A stretch of DNA of 37,395 nucleotides from assembly GCF_026627505.1 (NCBI RefSeq), contig NZ_JAPNLK010000080.1, positions 1 through 37,395 of the forward strand. Direction: 5' to 3'. How positions within the stretch are numbered: the first letter of the stretch is position 1; every line of letters begins with the position of its first letter. The DNA comes from Streptomyces sp. H27-H5. Lineage in GTDB: Bacteria > Actinomycetota > Actinomycetes > Streptomycetales > Streptomycetaceae. Under the pieces are notes generated by a model. It was not told the origin of the DNA. It worked only from the letters and a program-made list of their open reading frames with translations, and did no database searches. This document shows, in pieces, positions 8,155 to 16,655 of this stretch. The position numbers and the translations under genes are program-made.

Positions 8155-8649
8155 ATGTCGAAAAACGGCGCGGCTCGCATCGACGTTCCGCGTGAGGCCC
8201 CGGCCCGGGCGCCGCTCGTTCTGGCATCCCTGATCATCGTTGCCGCGGTGGCCAACTTGAACCTGTCCGTGGCCAACGTGGCGCTGCCCGCGATCGGGAA
8301 GGCCTTCGACTCCTCCCAGACCGCCCTGAACATGGTCGCCGTGGGGTACTCCCTCGGCCTGGCCGCATCGGTGCTCTATCTGGGTGCGGTCGGCGACCAT
8401 CACGGGCGCAGTCGACAGCCGGGCGGGCTGTCTTCCGTCAGTCCGGCCCGCCTTCAGCCGGCATGGACCGCGCGAGCCACCGCCCCAAGGGCCCTTGCCT
8501 GTGCGGCTCCAAGACTCAGGCGTGTCCGATCCGGAGGGATCGCCGGCGAGAAGGGAGATCATTGTCATTCGATCGAGTGGATCTTGGTGTTCCGATGCGG
8601 TGCTCGCCGCGCCGACCGACCAAGACCGTCGCATGAGCAGCAACATTGA
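8155..8649 (+). pseudogene. MFS transporter, N-terminal fragment
   Basis: A strong start (CGGAGG then ATG 8155) opens a frame typical of drug-type major facilitator proteins: a hydrophobic first helix APLVLASLIIVAAVANLNLS, then VANVALPAIGKAFDSS, a second helix ALNMVAVGYSLGLAASVLYL, and the loop GAVGDHHGR that corresponds to the conserved GxLaDrxGrr motif. Similarity ends at about 8410. The rest of the frame up to the stop at 8649 is unrelated proline/arginine-rich sequence. A full transporter needs ~450-500 residues, so the gene is truncated to its first two helices. A C-terminal fragment of a similar transporter lies at 37089-37278 on the other strand. Confidence 0.75.
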
Positions 8650-9389
8650 CACGACGTCACATTCTTGGCCGCGGCGGTGGTCGGCGCCACCGCCCTCCTT
8701 GGTGGCGGGACCACGGCGTCCGCCGCCCGGGCCGCATCCGGCCCCGCGCCCTCACCGGCCGCCGCAGCCGACATCGCCCCTGAGGAGAAGTCCTATCTGG
8801 AGGGCTTGAAGCGCATCGCGGACCCCGAGTGCGACGAGGCCGTGACCGAGGCCTTCGAGCGAGGGCAGGGCGCCGCTGTCAACGAAGCGCTCAAGGGATG
8901 GAAGACCAATGGCCAGGCCATCCCCGACGGTCTGCCCGCCAAGCTGCGCGACTTCCTGGAGACGACCCGTCAACTGCCGGCCTGGGCGGACCCGAAGGCG
9001 CTGCCTGATGGGGATCACCGCGGACGGCATGCCCCGACCCTGGCAGCGGCCCGCCAGCGCGCGGCGGCCGTCGACGCCCTCCACGCGCGGGTGACGCCAC
9101 AGTCCGCGAAGTACGTGAAGGCGACGATCGAGTACTTCTCCTCGCTGGCCGGCCCAAAGAGATCACCGTGCCTCCGGCGACAGCACTTTTGCGCTACATG
9201 ATCGGTGACGCGGACGCCGACGCCTTCGACCTGGCCCGCTCCACGTGGGACGCCGTCGTGCCGACCGCCGTGCACGACTTCTTCACCGGCTCACACGCGG
9301 GCGGGCTTCCGACCCCGTCCGCGACCATGACGCGCCTGGCCATCCAGATAGTCCAACGCGCGATGAACGACGCAAGGAGATCGGACTGA
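8650..9389 (+). pseudogene. Oxygenase MpaB family (DUF2236) protein, broken
   Basis: Three parts resemble one secreted MpaB/DUF2236-type oxygenase. First is a signal-peptide-like FLAAAVVGATALLGGGTT that lacks its start codon and basic N-terminus. Then follows NEALKGWKTNGQAIPDGLPA with KLRDFLETTRQLPAWAD. After an internal deletion and a frame change at about 9160 comes the C-terminal segment TALLRYMIGDADADAFDLAR plus VPTAVHDFF. The frame upstream is open only back to 8650. The haem-binding middle part is missing. Intact relatives are around 400 residues, and this relic could encode only ~245 across two frames. It directly follows the MFS fragment, suggesting a deletion hotspot. Confidence 0.65.
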
Positions 9390-9930
9390 TGATGCCCCTT
9401 CACCTGTACGGGCACCGGTAAGGCCTGCTCCGGCACTCGTCTGCACTCCACCTGCCGGAACGCGACGACGGCGCCTGCCTGCCCTGAGGACGCCGGATCG
9501 CGGCAGGTACTCCGCGCCCAATCGGGTGAGAACAGACGGGTCTTCCAGCCACAACATTCCTGCGGCCCAGGCCAGGCCTGGGCCGCCCCAGCCTTCCCCT
9601 CCGGCCGCACGCCAGACACACGAGTCCCTGCAAACCCTTCCAGCCAGAGAGTGAATCTTCGATCACTCTCGGCTGTGGGAGCGTGCCTCGCGGTATTCCG
9701 CACCAACAGTCCCCACCATGAAGGCAGTGCCATATGTCCGATGTGCAGCTCCCGGGCCCGCACGACGAAGTCGAGAGCGGCCTGACGGCTGGGGCCGATG
9801 CACCCCAGGCAGATGCGGACCAGGAAGACCTGGGCCTCGTCATCGACGCACCCGAGGGCTTCGACAAGCCGGCCGCAGCCGCCGGCCGCTCCGGCCTCAT
9901 GGACCAGGGCCTCTGAACCCATACCGGGAA
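9390..9930. other. 540-bp region without a supportable gene
   Basis: The broken oxygenase gene and the desaturase gene converge on this stretch. It contains a large palindrome at 9562-9586. Two overlapping frames show high third-position G/C: a 60-codon plus-strand frame at 9734-9916 and a minus-strand frame starting at ATG 9921 with SRQAALDFVVRARELHIGHM. Neither matches a family I recognise. The minus frame could be a remnant of an unknown gene. Confidence 0.4.
9562..9586. terminator. 25-bp near-perfect palindrome, possible bidirectional terminator
   Basis: GCGGCCCAGGCC at 9562-9573 is mirrored by GGCCTGGGCCGC at 9575-9586 with a single central base. It lies between two converging transcription units, so a bidirectional terminator is the simplest reading. 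There is no U-tract, as is common in high-GC actinobacteria. Confidence 0.45.
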
Positions 9931-11049
9931 TCAGGCCGCGACCAGGTCCTGCTCGCGGTCCGGCGTTTTGACCTTGGGCTTCTTGTTCGGCAGTGAGAGT
10001 CGGAAGACCTTGTGCCACGCGGAGAACACCTGCTTGGGGAGCGGCCCGGTGACGTACTCCAGCTCGTACTTCTCGAACAGCGCGCGCACCTTCACCGCGA
10101 CCTCGGCGTACCGGTTGCTCGGCAGGTCCGGGAACAGGTGGTGCTCGATCTGGTGCGACAGGTTGCCGGTCATGAAGTGCATGGCCCTGCTGCCGCTGAT
10201 GTTCGCCGAGCCCATCATCTGGCGCAGGTACCACTGGCCGCGCGTCTCGCCCTTGATCGACCGGCGCTCGAAGACCTGTACGCCCTCGGGGAAGTGCCCA
10301 CACATGATCACCGAGTGGGTCCAGATGTTGCGGACCAGGTTGGCGGTGAACGTGGCGGCGAGCGTGGTGAGGAACGACGGGCCCGACAGCAGCGGGTGGA
10401 TCACGTAGTCCTTGAGCACCTGCTTGCGGATCTTGCGGCCCACGGCCTTGGCTCGCGCGCGGAACTCCGGGTTCTTGCGGCGGCGCTTGTGCAGGTTCTT
10501 GGCGAGCTCCAGGTCGTACGCGGCGATGCCGTACTCGAAGAAGCAGGCGTTGATGAAGTTCCACAGCGGCTGGCCGAGGTGGAACGGGTGCCACTTCTGG
10601 TCCTCGTCGACGCGCATGATGCCGTAGCCGAGGTCGTTGTCCTTGCCGATCACGTTGGTGTAGGTGTGGTGCAGCTCGTTGTGCGAGTGCTTCCACTGCT
10701 CGGACGGTGAGACGTGATCCCACTCCCAGGTGGTGGAGTGAATCTTCGGGTCTCGCATCCAATCCCACTGGCCGTGCAGGACGTTGTGGCCGATCTCCAT
10801 GTTGTCCATGATCTTCGCCACGGACAGACCGGCGGTGCCAAGCAGCCACGCGGGCGGGAAGATCGAGAACAGCAGCACGCCCCTGCTGACCAGCTCGAGC
10901 TTGCGCTGCGCCGAGATGACCTTACGGATGTAGGCCGCGTCCTTCTCGCCGCGGTCGGCGATCACCTCGTCGCGGATCGCGTCCAGCTCGCGGCCCAGCT
11001 CCTCGATCTGCTCCGCGGTCAGGTGGGCGGTGGGGTCGATGGCGGTCAA
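9931..11049 (-). CDS. Membrane fatty acid desaturase
   Basis: A 372-residue di-iron acyl desaturase that introduces a double bond into membrane acyl chains (acyl-CoA or phospholipid). All three histidine boxes are present: H88-NVL-H92, H121-S-H123-NEL-H127-H128 and H299-QIE-H303-H304. Hydrophobic segments occur near 55-80 and 215-250. It resembles the DesA3-type desaturases of actinobacteria, which work with an NAD(P)H oxidoreductase. Here the reductase gene lies directly upstream with a 7-base gap. The start is TTG at 11049, supported by TAGGAG five bases upstream; longer in-frame extensions overlap the reductase gene and have no RBS. Probably regulated by the divergent PucR-type protein. 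Regiospecificity cannot be told from sequence. Confidence 0.9.
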   Translation of the reverse strand: MTAIDPTAHLTAEQIEELGRELDAIRDEVIADRGEKDAAYIRKVISAQRKLELVSRGVLLFSIFPPAWLLGTAGLSVAKIMDNMEIGHNVLHGQWDWMRDPKIHSTTWEWDHVSPSEQWKHSHNELHHTYTNVIGKDNDLGYGIMRVDEDQKWHPFHLGQPLWNFINACFFEYGIAAYDLELAKNLHKRRRKNPEFRARAKAVGRKIRKQVLKDYVIHPLLSGPSFLTTLAATFTANLVRNIWTHSVIMCGHFPEGVQVFERRSIKGETRGQWYLRQMMGSANISGSRAMHFMTGNLSHQIEHHLFPDLPSNRYAEVAVKVRALFEKYELEYVTGPLPKQVFSAWHKVFRLSLPNKKPKVKTPDREQDLVAA

Positions 11050-11056
11050 GGTGCTC

Positions 11057-12112
11057 CTACCGTTCGATGTCGCAGGGGCCCGCCGCGGCGGACACGCAGG
11101 TCTGGATGAGGACGCCCGGCTCGGCCTCGGTGATCTCGCCGGTGCGCAGGTCGCGGACGGCGCCCGCCTTGAGCGGCGTGACGCAGCCGAAGCAGATGCC
11201 CATGCGGCACCCGGAGGGCATGAGCACGCCGGCCTCCTCGCCGATGTCCAGCAACGGCGTGGCGCCGTCCGCGTCGACGGTCTTGCCGGTGGCGCTGAAC
11301 GTGACCTCGCCACCGTCGCCGGCGACGACGATGCCAGGGCGGAAGCGTTCGGTATGCAGGCGCTCTCGTACGCCGTGCTCGCTCCAGTGCTCTTCGGCGG
11401 CGTCGAGCAGGCCCGCAGGCCCGCAAGCCCAGGTCTCGCGCTCGGCCCAGTCGGGCACGAGTTCGTCGAGACGGGAGATGTCGAGGATGCCGTCCGTGTC
11501 GGTGTGCACCTCGGTGAGCCGCAGCTTCTTGTCCGCGACCAGGTCGTGCAGTTCCTTGCGGAAGATCACGTCTTGCGGCTGTGGTGCGCAGTGGACCATG
11601 ACGACGTCGTCGAACTCGATGTCGCGGAGCATGCCCATCACGGGCGTGATGCCGCTGCCGGCCGTCAGGTAGAGCACCTTGGCGGGCTTGGCCTGCGGCA
11701 GCACGAAGTCACCGGTCGGCTGATCGAGCTGGACCAGCGTGCCCGGTTTCACCCTGCGGACCAGGTGGTTGCTGACCCTGCCGTCCGGGATCGCCTTCAC
11801 GGTGATCGTGACGCGGCCGTCCTGGCGGTTTGTCGGTGAGGTGATGGAGTAGGCACGCCACAGGCGCACCCCGTCGACGTCGATCCCGAGCCGCACGTAC
11901 TGACCGGCTGTGTGGCCGCGCCAGCCCCGTCCAGGCCTGATCACGATAGTCGCGGCGTCAGCCGTCTCGGGGTGCACGGCCTCGATGCGCCCACGCAGGT
12001 CAGCGCCCGCACGCAGCGGGCTGACCAGGTCGAGGTAGTCCGACGGCAGCAGCGGCGTCGTGACCATCTCCAGCAGTTTCCACGCCCTGCTGCGGAGGGT
12101 TGCACTCGTCAT
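11057..12112 (-). CDS. Ferredoxin reductase (FAD / NAD / 2Fe-2S), desaturase electron donor
   Basis: A 351-residue flavin reductase with a C-terminal plant-type ferredoxin domain. In order: an FAD-binding barrel with RAYSIT at 86-91, the NAD(P)-binding start LTAGSGITPVMGML at 149-162, CGP at 230-232, and the [2Fe-2S] cysteines C302, C307 and C310 (GCRMGICFGC) plus C339. The arrangement equals that of the mycobacterial Rv3230c protein that feeds electrons to DesA3, and the gene neighbour is indeed a desaturase. Likely role: pass electrons from NAD(P)H to the desaturase di-iron centre at the membrane. It is first gene of a two-gene operon; the ATG at 12112 leaves an 87-bp spacer to the divergent PucR gene. 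Confidence 0.9.
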   Translation of the reverse strand: MTSATLRSRAWKLLEMVTTPLLPSDYLDLVSPLRAGADLRGRIEAVHPETADAATIVIRPGRGWRGHTAGQYVRLGIDVDGVRLWRAYSITSPTNRQDGRVTITVKAIPDGRVSNHLVRRVKPGTLVQLDQPTGDFVLPQAKPAKVLYLTAGSGITPVMGMLRDIEFDDVVMVHCAPQPQDVIFRKELHDLVADKKLRLTEVHTDTDGILDISRLDELVPDWAERETWACGPAGLLDAAEEHWSEHGVRERLHTERFRPGIVVAGDGGEVTFSATGKTVDADGATPLLDIGEEAGVLMPSGCRMGICFGCVTPLKAGAVRDLRTGEITEAEPGVLIQTCVSAAAGPCDIER

Positions 12113-12199
12113 GACTCCAGCTTGCTGCGCCGCAAGGCGTAAAGTCCTGACCGCAGGACGTAAATCTGATCAGCTAGATTGTTCGCAGGGAACAAAACC
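12113..12199. promoter_or_regulatory. Divergent operator region, reductase-desaturase / PucR
   Basis: Two inverted repeats stand side by side: GTCCTG-ACCG-CAGGAC (12144-12159) and AATCT-N8-AGATT (12163-12180), the latter enclosing the palindrome CTGATCAG. The first is flanked by two copies of CGTAAA. The spacer of 87 bp must hold both promoters, so these are good candidates for binding by the divergent PucR-family protein. This is inference. Confidence 0.5.
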
Positions 12200-13339
12200 G
12201 TGAGCCATGCAATCCGAAGGGCCGGCGAACTGGCCCTGGATGAGACGACGGTCACCGCACTTCGGGCCGCGCTGAAGACCACCGCCGACGAGGTCGTGCA
12301 GGCGATCATCGACGAGGTCCCTCCCTACGCCAACGCCCTTTCGGGCCGTATGGGCGCCACCATCCGCCGAGCCGTCCGTACCGCCCTGGGGCACTACCTG
12401 GACCTCGCGAGCGGGAACGCCACAGGCGGCGACGCCGGTGACGCAGCCTACGAGCTGGGCCGCGGCGAGGTGCGCGACGGCCGTTCGATGGACGCCCTGC
12501 TCAGCGCCTACCGCGTCGGCGCCCGCGTGGCCTGGCGATGCCTGGCAGCGGGTGCCGTACCGGTAGGTTTGCCCGCCGCCGACGTCGCCAAGTTCGCCGA
12601 GCTGACCTTCGCGTACATCGACGAGCTCTCTGCCGCGAGCGCCGCGGGCCACGCCGACGAACTGGCCGCCCGGGGCAGGGCCCACGAGCTCCACCTGGAA
12701 CACCTGGCCCGCGATCTCCTCGCCGGCGCGAGCCCGGACGTGCTGCTGGCCTCTGTTCAACGTGCGGGGTGGCAGCCGCCGGTTTCGCTGACCGCGGTCC
12801 TGCTGCCCGCCGCCCAGGCCCGGCCTGCCTACCGCGCGCTCGACCCGAGCACCCTCGTCCTCGACGATCTGCCGGACGGCACCGGTGTGCTGCTCGTCCC
12901 CGATGCCGACCGATCACATCTCTTGCGGCAGCTGACCGACCGCACCGCCGTGGTCGGACCGGCCCGGCCATGGACTCGTGCTTCCGCCTCGTACGCACGA
13001 GCGGTACGCGCGCGCTCCCTCTCCTCTGATATTCGCGACACCGAGGACCACCTGCCCGAGCTGGTGCTGAGCGCCGACGCGGACGCGTTCGCAGACCTGC
13101 GTGCCCGAGCCCTCGCACCGTTGCGGGCCTTGCCTGTCGCGACGGCACGGCGGCTGGAGGAGACGTTGCGGGCGTGGCTGCTGCACCAGGGCAGGCGGGA
13201 CGAGGTGGCAGCGGCGTTGTTCGTCCATCCCCAGACGGTCCGGTACCGGATGTCGCAGCTGCGGGGCCTCTTTCCGGATCTTGCATCGCCACACCGGGTC
13301 CTCGAACTGACGCTGGCGGTCGGTCTCCGGGCCGGCTGA
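12200..13339 (+). CDS. PucR/CdaR-type transcriptional regulator
   Basis: A 379-residue regulator with a C-terminal PucR helix-turn-helix (HTH_30): ARRLEETLRAWLLHQGRRDE, then VAAALFVHPQTVRYRMSQLR, where the NTxxYR-type pattern appears as QTVRYRM. The middle part (~residues 150-290) is a degenerate GGDEF-like region usual in CdaR proteins, and the N-terminal ~130 residues form a helical sensory region. GTG 12200 is preferred over the upstream TTG because CAGGGAA is well placed. It is divergent from the ferredoxin reductase/desaturase operon, a common arrangement in actinobacteria, so control of membrane fatty acid desaturation is likely. Intact. Confidence 0.85.
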   Translation: MSHAIRRAGELALDETTVTALRAALKTTADEVVQAIIDEVPPYANALSGRMGATIRRAVRTALGHYLDLASGNATGGDAGDAAYELGRGEVRDGRSMDALLSAYRVGARVAWRCLAAGAVPVGLPAADVAKFAELTFAYIDELSAASAAGHADELAARGRAHELHLEHLARDLLAGASPDVLLASVQRAGWQPPVSLTAVLLPAAQARPAYRALDPSTLVLDDLPDGTGVLLVPDADRSHLLRQLTDRTAVVGPARPWTRASASYARAVRARSLSSDIRDTEDHLPELVLSADADAFADLRARALAPLRALPVATARRLEETLRAWLLHQGRRDEVAAALFVHPQTVRYRMSQLRGLFPDLASPHRVLELTLAVGLRAG

Positions 13340-13342
13340 CGC

Positions 13343-13622
13343 GTACGTCGGCAGTCCAGGTCGCCTTCGTCGGCTTGCGCGAGGTGGGTGGTGAAGGCCT
13401 TTGCCCAGGTGCCGTCGGCTGCCCACTTCCGCAGCCGGTTGGGGGGCCTTCGCGAACCGAAGTGCTCGCGCAGACCCATCCACGGTGTCCCGGTGCGGTA
13501 CTTGAATGCGAGCGCGTCGATCACCTGCAGGTGATCCCACCACCGGCCAGCCCGCTTCGGGGTCCGGTCCGGCGGTAACGGCTCGATCCTCGCTCACTGG
13601 GCATCAGTCAACGACACACCTC
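13343..13622 (-). mobile_element. IS5-family transposase N-terminal remnant with nonsense codon
   Basis: The minus strand reads LTDAQ, a stop at 13594-13596 in place of the conserved tryptophan (TGG to TGA), then ARIEPLLPPDRTPKRAGRWW and VIDALAFKYRTGTPWMGL, then, after a small deletion, NRLRKWAADGTWAKAF and LAQADEGDLD. This is the start of an IS5-type transposase. The catalytic domain is absent. The piece lies exactly between the PucR gene and the acyltransferase gene, whose stop codon falls at its edge. Confidence 0.8.
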
Positions 13623-14808
13623 AACCAACGACCCGATGATCCGAAGGAAGCGGCATGGGCCGTGGGCCCGGGTCGAGGGCCGCGGTGAGGCGGCGTCGCA
13701 GCAGCGGGCCGAGCCTGCGGTCGACCTGGCTGTTCAGGACGGCGGCCAGCAGTAGGGAGAAGAGGAGTCCGGCGGCGACGGAGGGGAGCAGCCCGAGGGC
13801 CGGGGCGGCCTTGAGGACGCCGCGGGCGACGGGTATGCCGATGCTCTGGTGGACCAGGTAGAAGGGGTAGGTCAGTGCGCCCGCGTAGACGAAGTTGCGC
13901 CATCTCAGGTGGCGCAGCCGACTGAGGGAAGCCAGGGCGAGGAGCACGAGGAAGCCCGTGAGTACGGCCGCGCTGGCCCCCCAGTTGGAGGTGGGGTGGC
14001 TGGCGACCCGGTCGTCGAGGACGGTCAGCGTGTAGCACCAGGCGAAGCCGGTCAGCAGCCACAGCAGCAGGTTGGGGCCGAAGCGGTGCATCAGGTAACA
14101 GGCGATGCCGGCCACGAACAGCCCGGCGTACTGACTCAGCAGCAACTCGTCGAGGACGGTGGAGTGCAGCTCGCGGCCGATGGACGCGAGCACCAGCCAG
14201 AGGAGCCCGAAGGCCACCACGCGCCGGTAGGTCAGGCCGAACAGCAGGAGGGCGCCCATGAGCAGGTAGAAGCGGGCCTCCACCCACAGGGTCCAGGCGA
14301 CGCCGGCGGTGAAGTCCACGCCCAGCGGGCCCGGGATCATCGTCAGGTTACCGAGGGTGGTGCGCAGGTCGGTGGGTGCTCCCGAGCGCTGTCCGAGCAA
14401 CACGGTGACGGTGCCCATCACGACGACGAGCAGGACCACCGCCCAGTACAGGGGGAAGAGCCGGGCGATGCGGGAGACGGCGAACTGCGCGGGGGTGCGG
14501 CCCCAGCAGCTCATGCAGATGACGAAGCCGCTGATCAGGAAGAACGCCTCGACGCCGAGCCAGCCGTAGCCGCTGACCGCGTGCAACAGGGGTGCCGCCT
14601 GCGGCAGGTCGTACCGCTCGCCCCAGAAGCGGGGGGTCGGGGTGCCGACGTAGTGGTAGGCCGCCACCGCGACCGCCGCGAGCAGCCGCAGCGCATCGAT
14701 CGCCGCCAGCCGCCCGGCCTGGGCCGGCGCACCCGAGGGGTGCGCTTCCGGGGCCCGGGCGGGCCGGACGAGAGTGCGGTCGGCTTCGCGGAGTGCGGAG
14801 TCGGACAT
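13621..14808 (-). CDS. Acyltransferase-3 family membrane protein
   Basis: A 395-residue polytopic membrane acyltransferase (Acyl_transf_3 / OafA type) that usually O-acetylates sugars, antibiotics or cell-wall polymers. After ~30 polar residues, RLAAIDALRLLAAVAVAAYH begins the first helix and includes the conserved His of the family; FFLISGFVICMS follows, and R-rich RIARLFPLYWAVV is the next signature. About ten hydrophobic segments fit the family. The start is supported by AGGAG six bases upstream of ATG 14808. The acceptor substrate is unknown. The C-terminus ends at the border of an IS5 remnant but has the expected polar tail, so the protein is probably complete. Confidence 0.85.
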   Translation of the reverse strand: MSDSALREADRTLVRPARAPEAHPSGAPAQAGRLAAIDALRLLAAVAVAAYHYVGTPTPRFWGERYDLPQAAPLLHAVSGYGWLGVEAFFLISGFVICMSCWGRTPAQFAVSRIARLFPLYWAVVLLVVVMGTVTVLLGQRSGAPTDLRTTLGNLTMIPGPLGVDFTAGVAWTLWVEARFYLLMGALLLFGLTYRRVVAFGLLWLVLASIGRELHSTVLDELLLSQYAGLFVAGIACYLMHRFGPNLLLWLLTGFAWCYTLTVLDDRVASHPTSNWGASAAVLTGFLVLLALASLSRLRHLRWRNFVYAGALTYPFYLVHQSIGIPVARGVLKAAPALGLLPSVAAGLLFSLLLAAVLNSQVDRRLGPLLRRRLTAALDPGPRPMPLPSDHRVVG

Positions 14809-14985
14809 GGAGTCTCCTGTGGCAGGGCGGCCGATTACGGCAGGGCCGCCGGTGAGGGAAGGAGGAATGAGGGCATGCCGCGGCTGCCCACCGGGCTCAT
14901 GCGGGCCGGCAGGGCGGGGACACGAGGGCTCGGGACGGCGCGAGCCGCGACCGGACCGGGTTGGGGGGTCGGAGCCGACTCCGCG

Positions 14986-15897
14986 TCAGGCCGGGTTGGC
15001 GGTGTCGGAGCTGTTTCCGCGTCCGTCGTGGATGCGCAGGGCCACCATGGTCACCGCCACGGCGCCGGCGGCCGTGAGGACCTTCTCGGTGCTCACCCAG
15101 CCGGAGAAGTACAGGATGACGAGCAAGGGCACGGCGGCCAAGGCGAGTCGGGCCGGGGTACGGATCCCGGCAAAGGCCGGGCGGCCGGCCAGCACCAGCG
15201 CCGCGGCGAGCGGGACGCCCAGCCGCCAGGGCACGACGAGGCCGAGGCCGAGCGGATCGACCACGACCATGAGGGTCACCAGCAGCACGGCCCACCCCAC
15301 CAGAGCGAACACCCCCACCGTGGTCCGCACCCGGCGCGCGGGCCGCAGGTCCGGCGGACAGGCCAGCGGGAGGGCGGCGACCAAGACCGGCGCGAACAGG
15401 AAGCCGTAGACCGCGAAGTACAGTTCCGGCGCCATGCGCCAGACCGGGAAGAGGAAGGTCACCGCGGTGAGCGCGGTCCCGGCGATCGCGGCCAGTACGC
15501 CGGGGACGTACCGGCCGGCGAGCGCGAGCACCGCGCCGATGAGGGTCAGCAGGTAGCTGCCGTTCATCAGGGTCGTGAGCGCGGCCGGGTCGCCGACGAC
15601 GTTCGCTGCGGTGCGCATGACGTACCAGTCGGCGGCGTTGCCGATCAGGTTGAAGGCGGCGTACGAGGCGGTCGCGGCCAGCGCGAAGGGGGCGGCGGCG
15701 GCGAAGAGCCGGCCGCCGGGATACGCGGAACCAATGCCGAGCCGGAGCCGGAGCGCATGGGCGACGACGTCGGCGGCCTCGCGGAGCCGGGCGCGCGGGC
15801 CCGCGCCCTCGACCGCCTCCCGATAGGCCTCGGCCATCTCCGTGCCGAACGCGCGGCGGAAGCCGGCCGGGTACAGGCGCAGGAGTACGGGGTTCAC
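14986..15897 (-). CDS. PadR-associated integral membrane protein
   Basis: A 303-residue membrane protein. The N-terminal LLRLYPAGFRRAFGTEMAEA is a cytoplasmic helix-rich motif found in membrane proteins and permeases encoded next to PadR regulators. Seven or eight hydrophobic segments follow (about 70-90, 112-130, 133-155, 160-180, 196-220, 222-240, 250-265, 270-290). The GTG start overlaps the PadR stop by four bases (GTGA), so the two are translationally coupled. Function unknown; by context it may be part of, or a regulator of, an efflux or envelope-stress response controlled by PadR. No ABC ATPase gene accompanies it. Confidence 0.75.
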   Translation of the reverse strand: MNPVLLRLYPAGFRRAFGTEMAEAYREAVEGAGPRARLREAADVVAHALRLRLGIGSAYPGGRLFAAAAPFALAATASYAAFNLIGNAADWYVMRTAANVVGDPAALTTLMNGSYLLTLIGAVLALAGRYVPGVLAAIAGTALTAVTFLFPVWRMAPELYFAVYGFLFAPVLVAALPLACPPDLRPARRVRTTVGVFALVGWAVLLVTLMVVVDPLGLGLVVPWRLGVPLAAALVLAGRPAFAGIRTPARLALAAVPLLVILYFSGWVSTEKVLTAAGAVAVTMVALRIHDGRGNSSDTANPA

Positions 15898-16247
15898 GCG
15901 GTGGCCACCTTGCCGGTGGTGCCCTGGCCGGTGACGCTCAGGCGCCGGGTGGCCTCGCGGGCGGTGGCCGCGATCCGCTCGGCTTCGGCGGCCAGGGTCG
16001 CGCGGCCGGAGGTGGTCAGGGTGTAGGTGCGCCGCAGTCGGCTGTCGACGACCTCCTCGCTGTGGACCTCGATCAGCCCCTGCTGTAGCAGGCGCTCCAG
16101 CGCGCCGTACAGCGTCCCGGTCCGCATCTTCACTCGGCCGTCCGAGATCGTCTCCACCTCGCGCGCGATCGCGTAGCCGTGGCGCGGCTCGTCCGCGAGC
16201 GCGGTGAGGAGAAGCAGGGTCGGCTCTTGCATGGCACGGTCAGTCAT
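15894..16247 (-). CDS. PadR family transcriptional regulator
   Basis: A 117-residue PadR winged-helix repressor: QEPTLLLLTALADEPRHGYA starts the domain, IAREVETISDGRVKMRTGTL contains the recognition region, YGALERLLQQGLIE gives the wing and RRTYTLTTSGRATLAAEAER the dimerisation helix. The ATG at 16247 behind GGTGG is preferred to the ATG at 16265, which would add six residues and lies inside the repeat array upstream. It is first in an operon with the membrane protein. Repeated CATATGACG-like words directly upstream suggest autoregulation. Confidence 0.85.
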   Translation of the reverse strand: MTDRAMQEPTLLLLTALADEPRHGYAIAREVETISDGRVKMRTGTLYGALERLLQQGLIEVHSEEVVDSRLRRTYTLTTSGRATLAAEAERIAATAREATRRLSVTGQGTTGKVATA

Positions 16248-16255
16248 GCGACCAC

Positions 16256-16328
16256 CATATGTCATTCACCGGCATATGACGTGAGTGGGTTCCATGTGAC
16301 GGCTTATGCCGGTGGCCGACGTATGACG
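16256..16328. promoter_or_regulatory. Cluster of CATATGACG-like repeats upstream of padR
   Basis: Four similar words occur in 73 bases: CATATGTCA (16256), CATATGACG (16273), CATGTGACG (16293) and CGTATGACG (16320). The first two overlap the possible upstream start of padR. Such clustering before a PadR gene suggests operator sites. Confidence 0.45.
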
Positions 16329-16655
16329 CCAGGGGCCCCGGTGTGCCCGGGACCCTTGGGGCCGGGCGGGCGGGTACCGCTCCAGACCCGCCGGCCGGGG
16401 CTCCCTCGTCCAAGACCGGTTCGCTGACCTCGTGGCGGCGGCCGAGGCGCAGTTGCCGGGCGTGTCCGTCGTGTCGCCGCGACCGTCCTCGTCCACCTGG
16501 TCGGATTGTGCTGCCGGCGGGGACCGCCCGCCTGTCGGTGGGTCGGACCCGGATGCTCCTGGGTGCATGCGGGGTCGCCCGGCTGTTCAGGGAGCACCGG
16601 ACCGGGCACACGGTGCCTGCCATGCTTGTTCTACTCCTTCAGCCTGGGAGCCCCG

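Noticed and set aside
9734..9916. A 60-codon frame with acidic product
   Set aside because: The overlapping minus frame has equally good composition, and no family or strong RBS decides between them; described only as part of the gene-free region.
9194..10849. A 551-codon open frame on the minus strand
   Set aside because: It is a shadow of the desaturase gene in another frame; histidine boxes and codon usage belong to 9931-11049.
13849..16026. A 725-codon plus-strand frame
   Set aside because: It lies antisense to the acyltransferase, membrane protein and PadR genes; its glycine/glutamine/arginine-rich product is typical of antisense GC-rich DNA.
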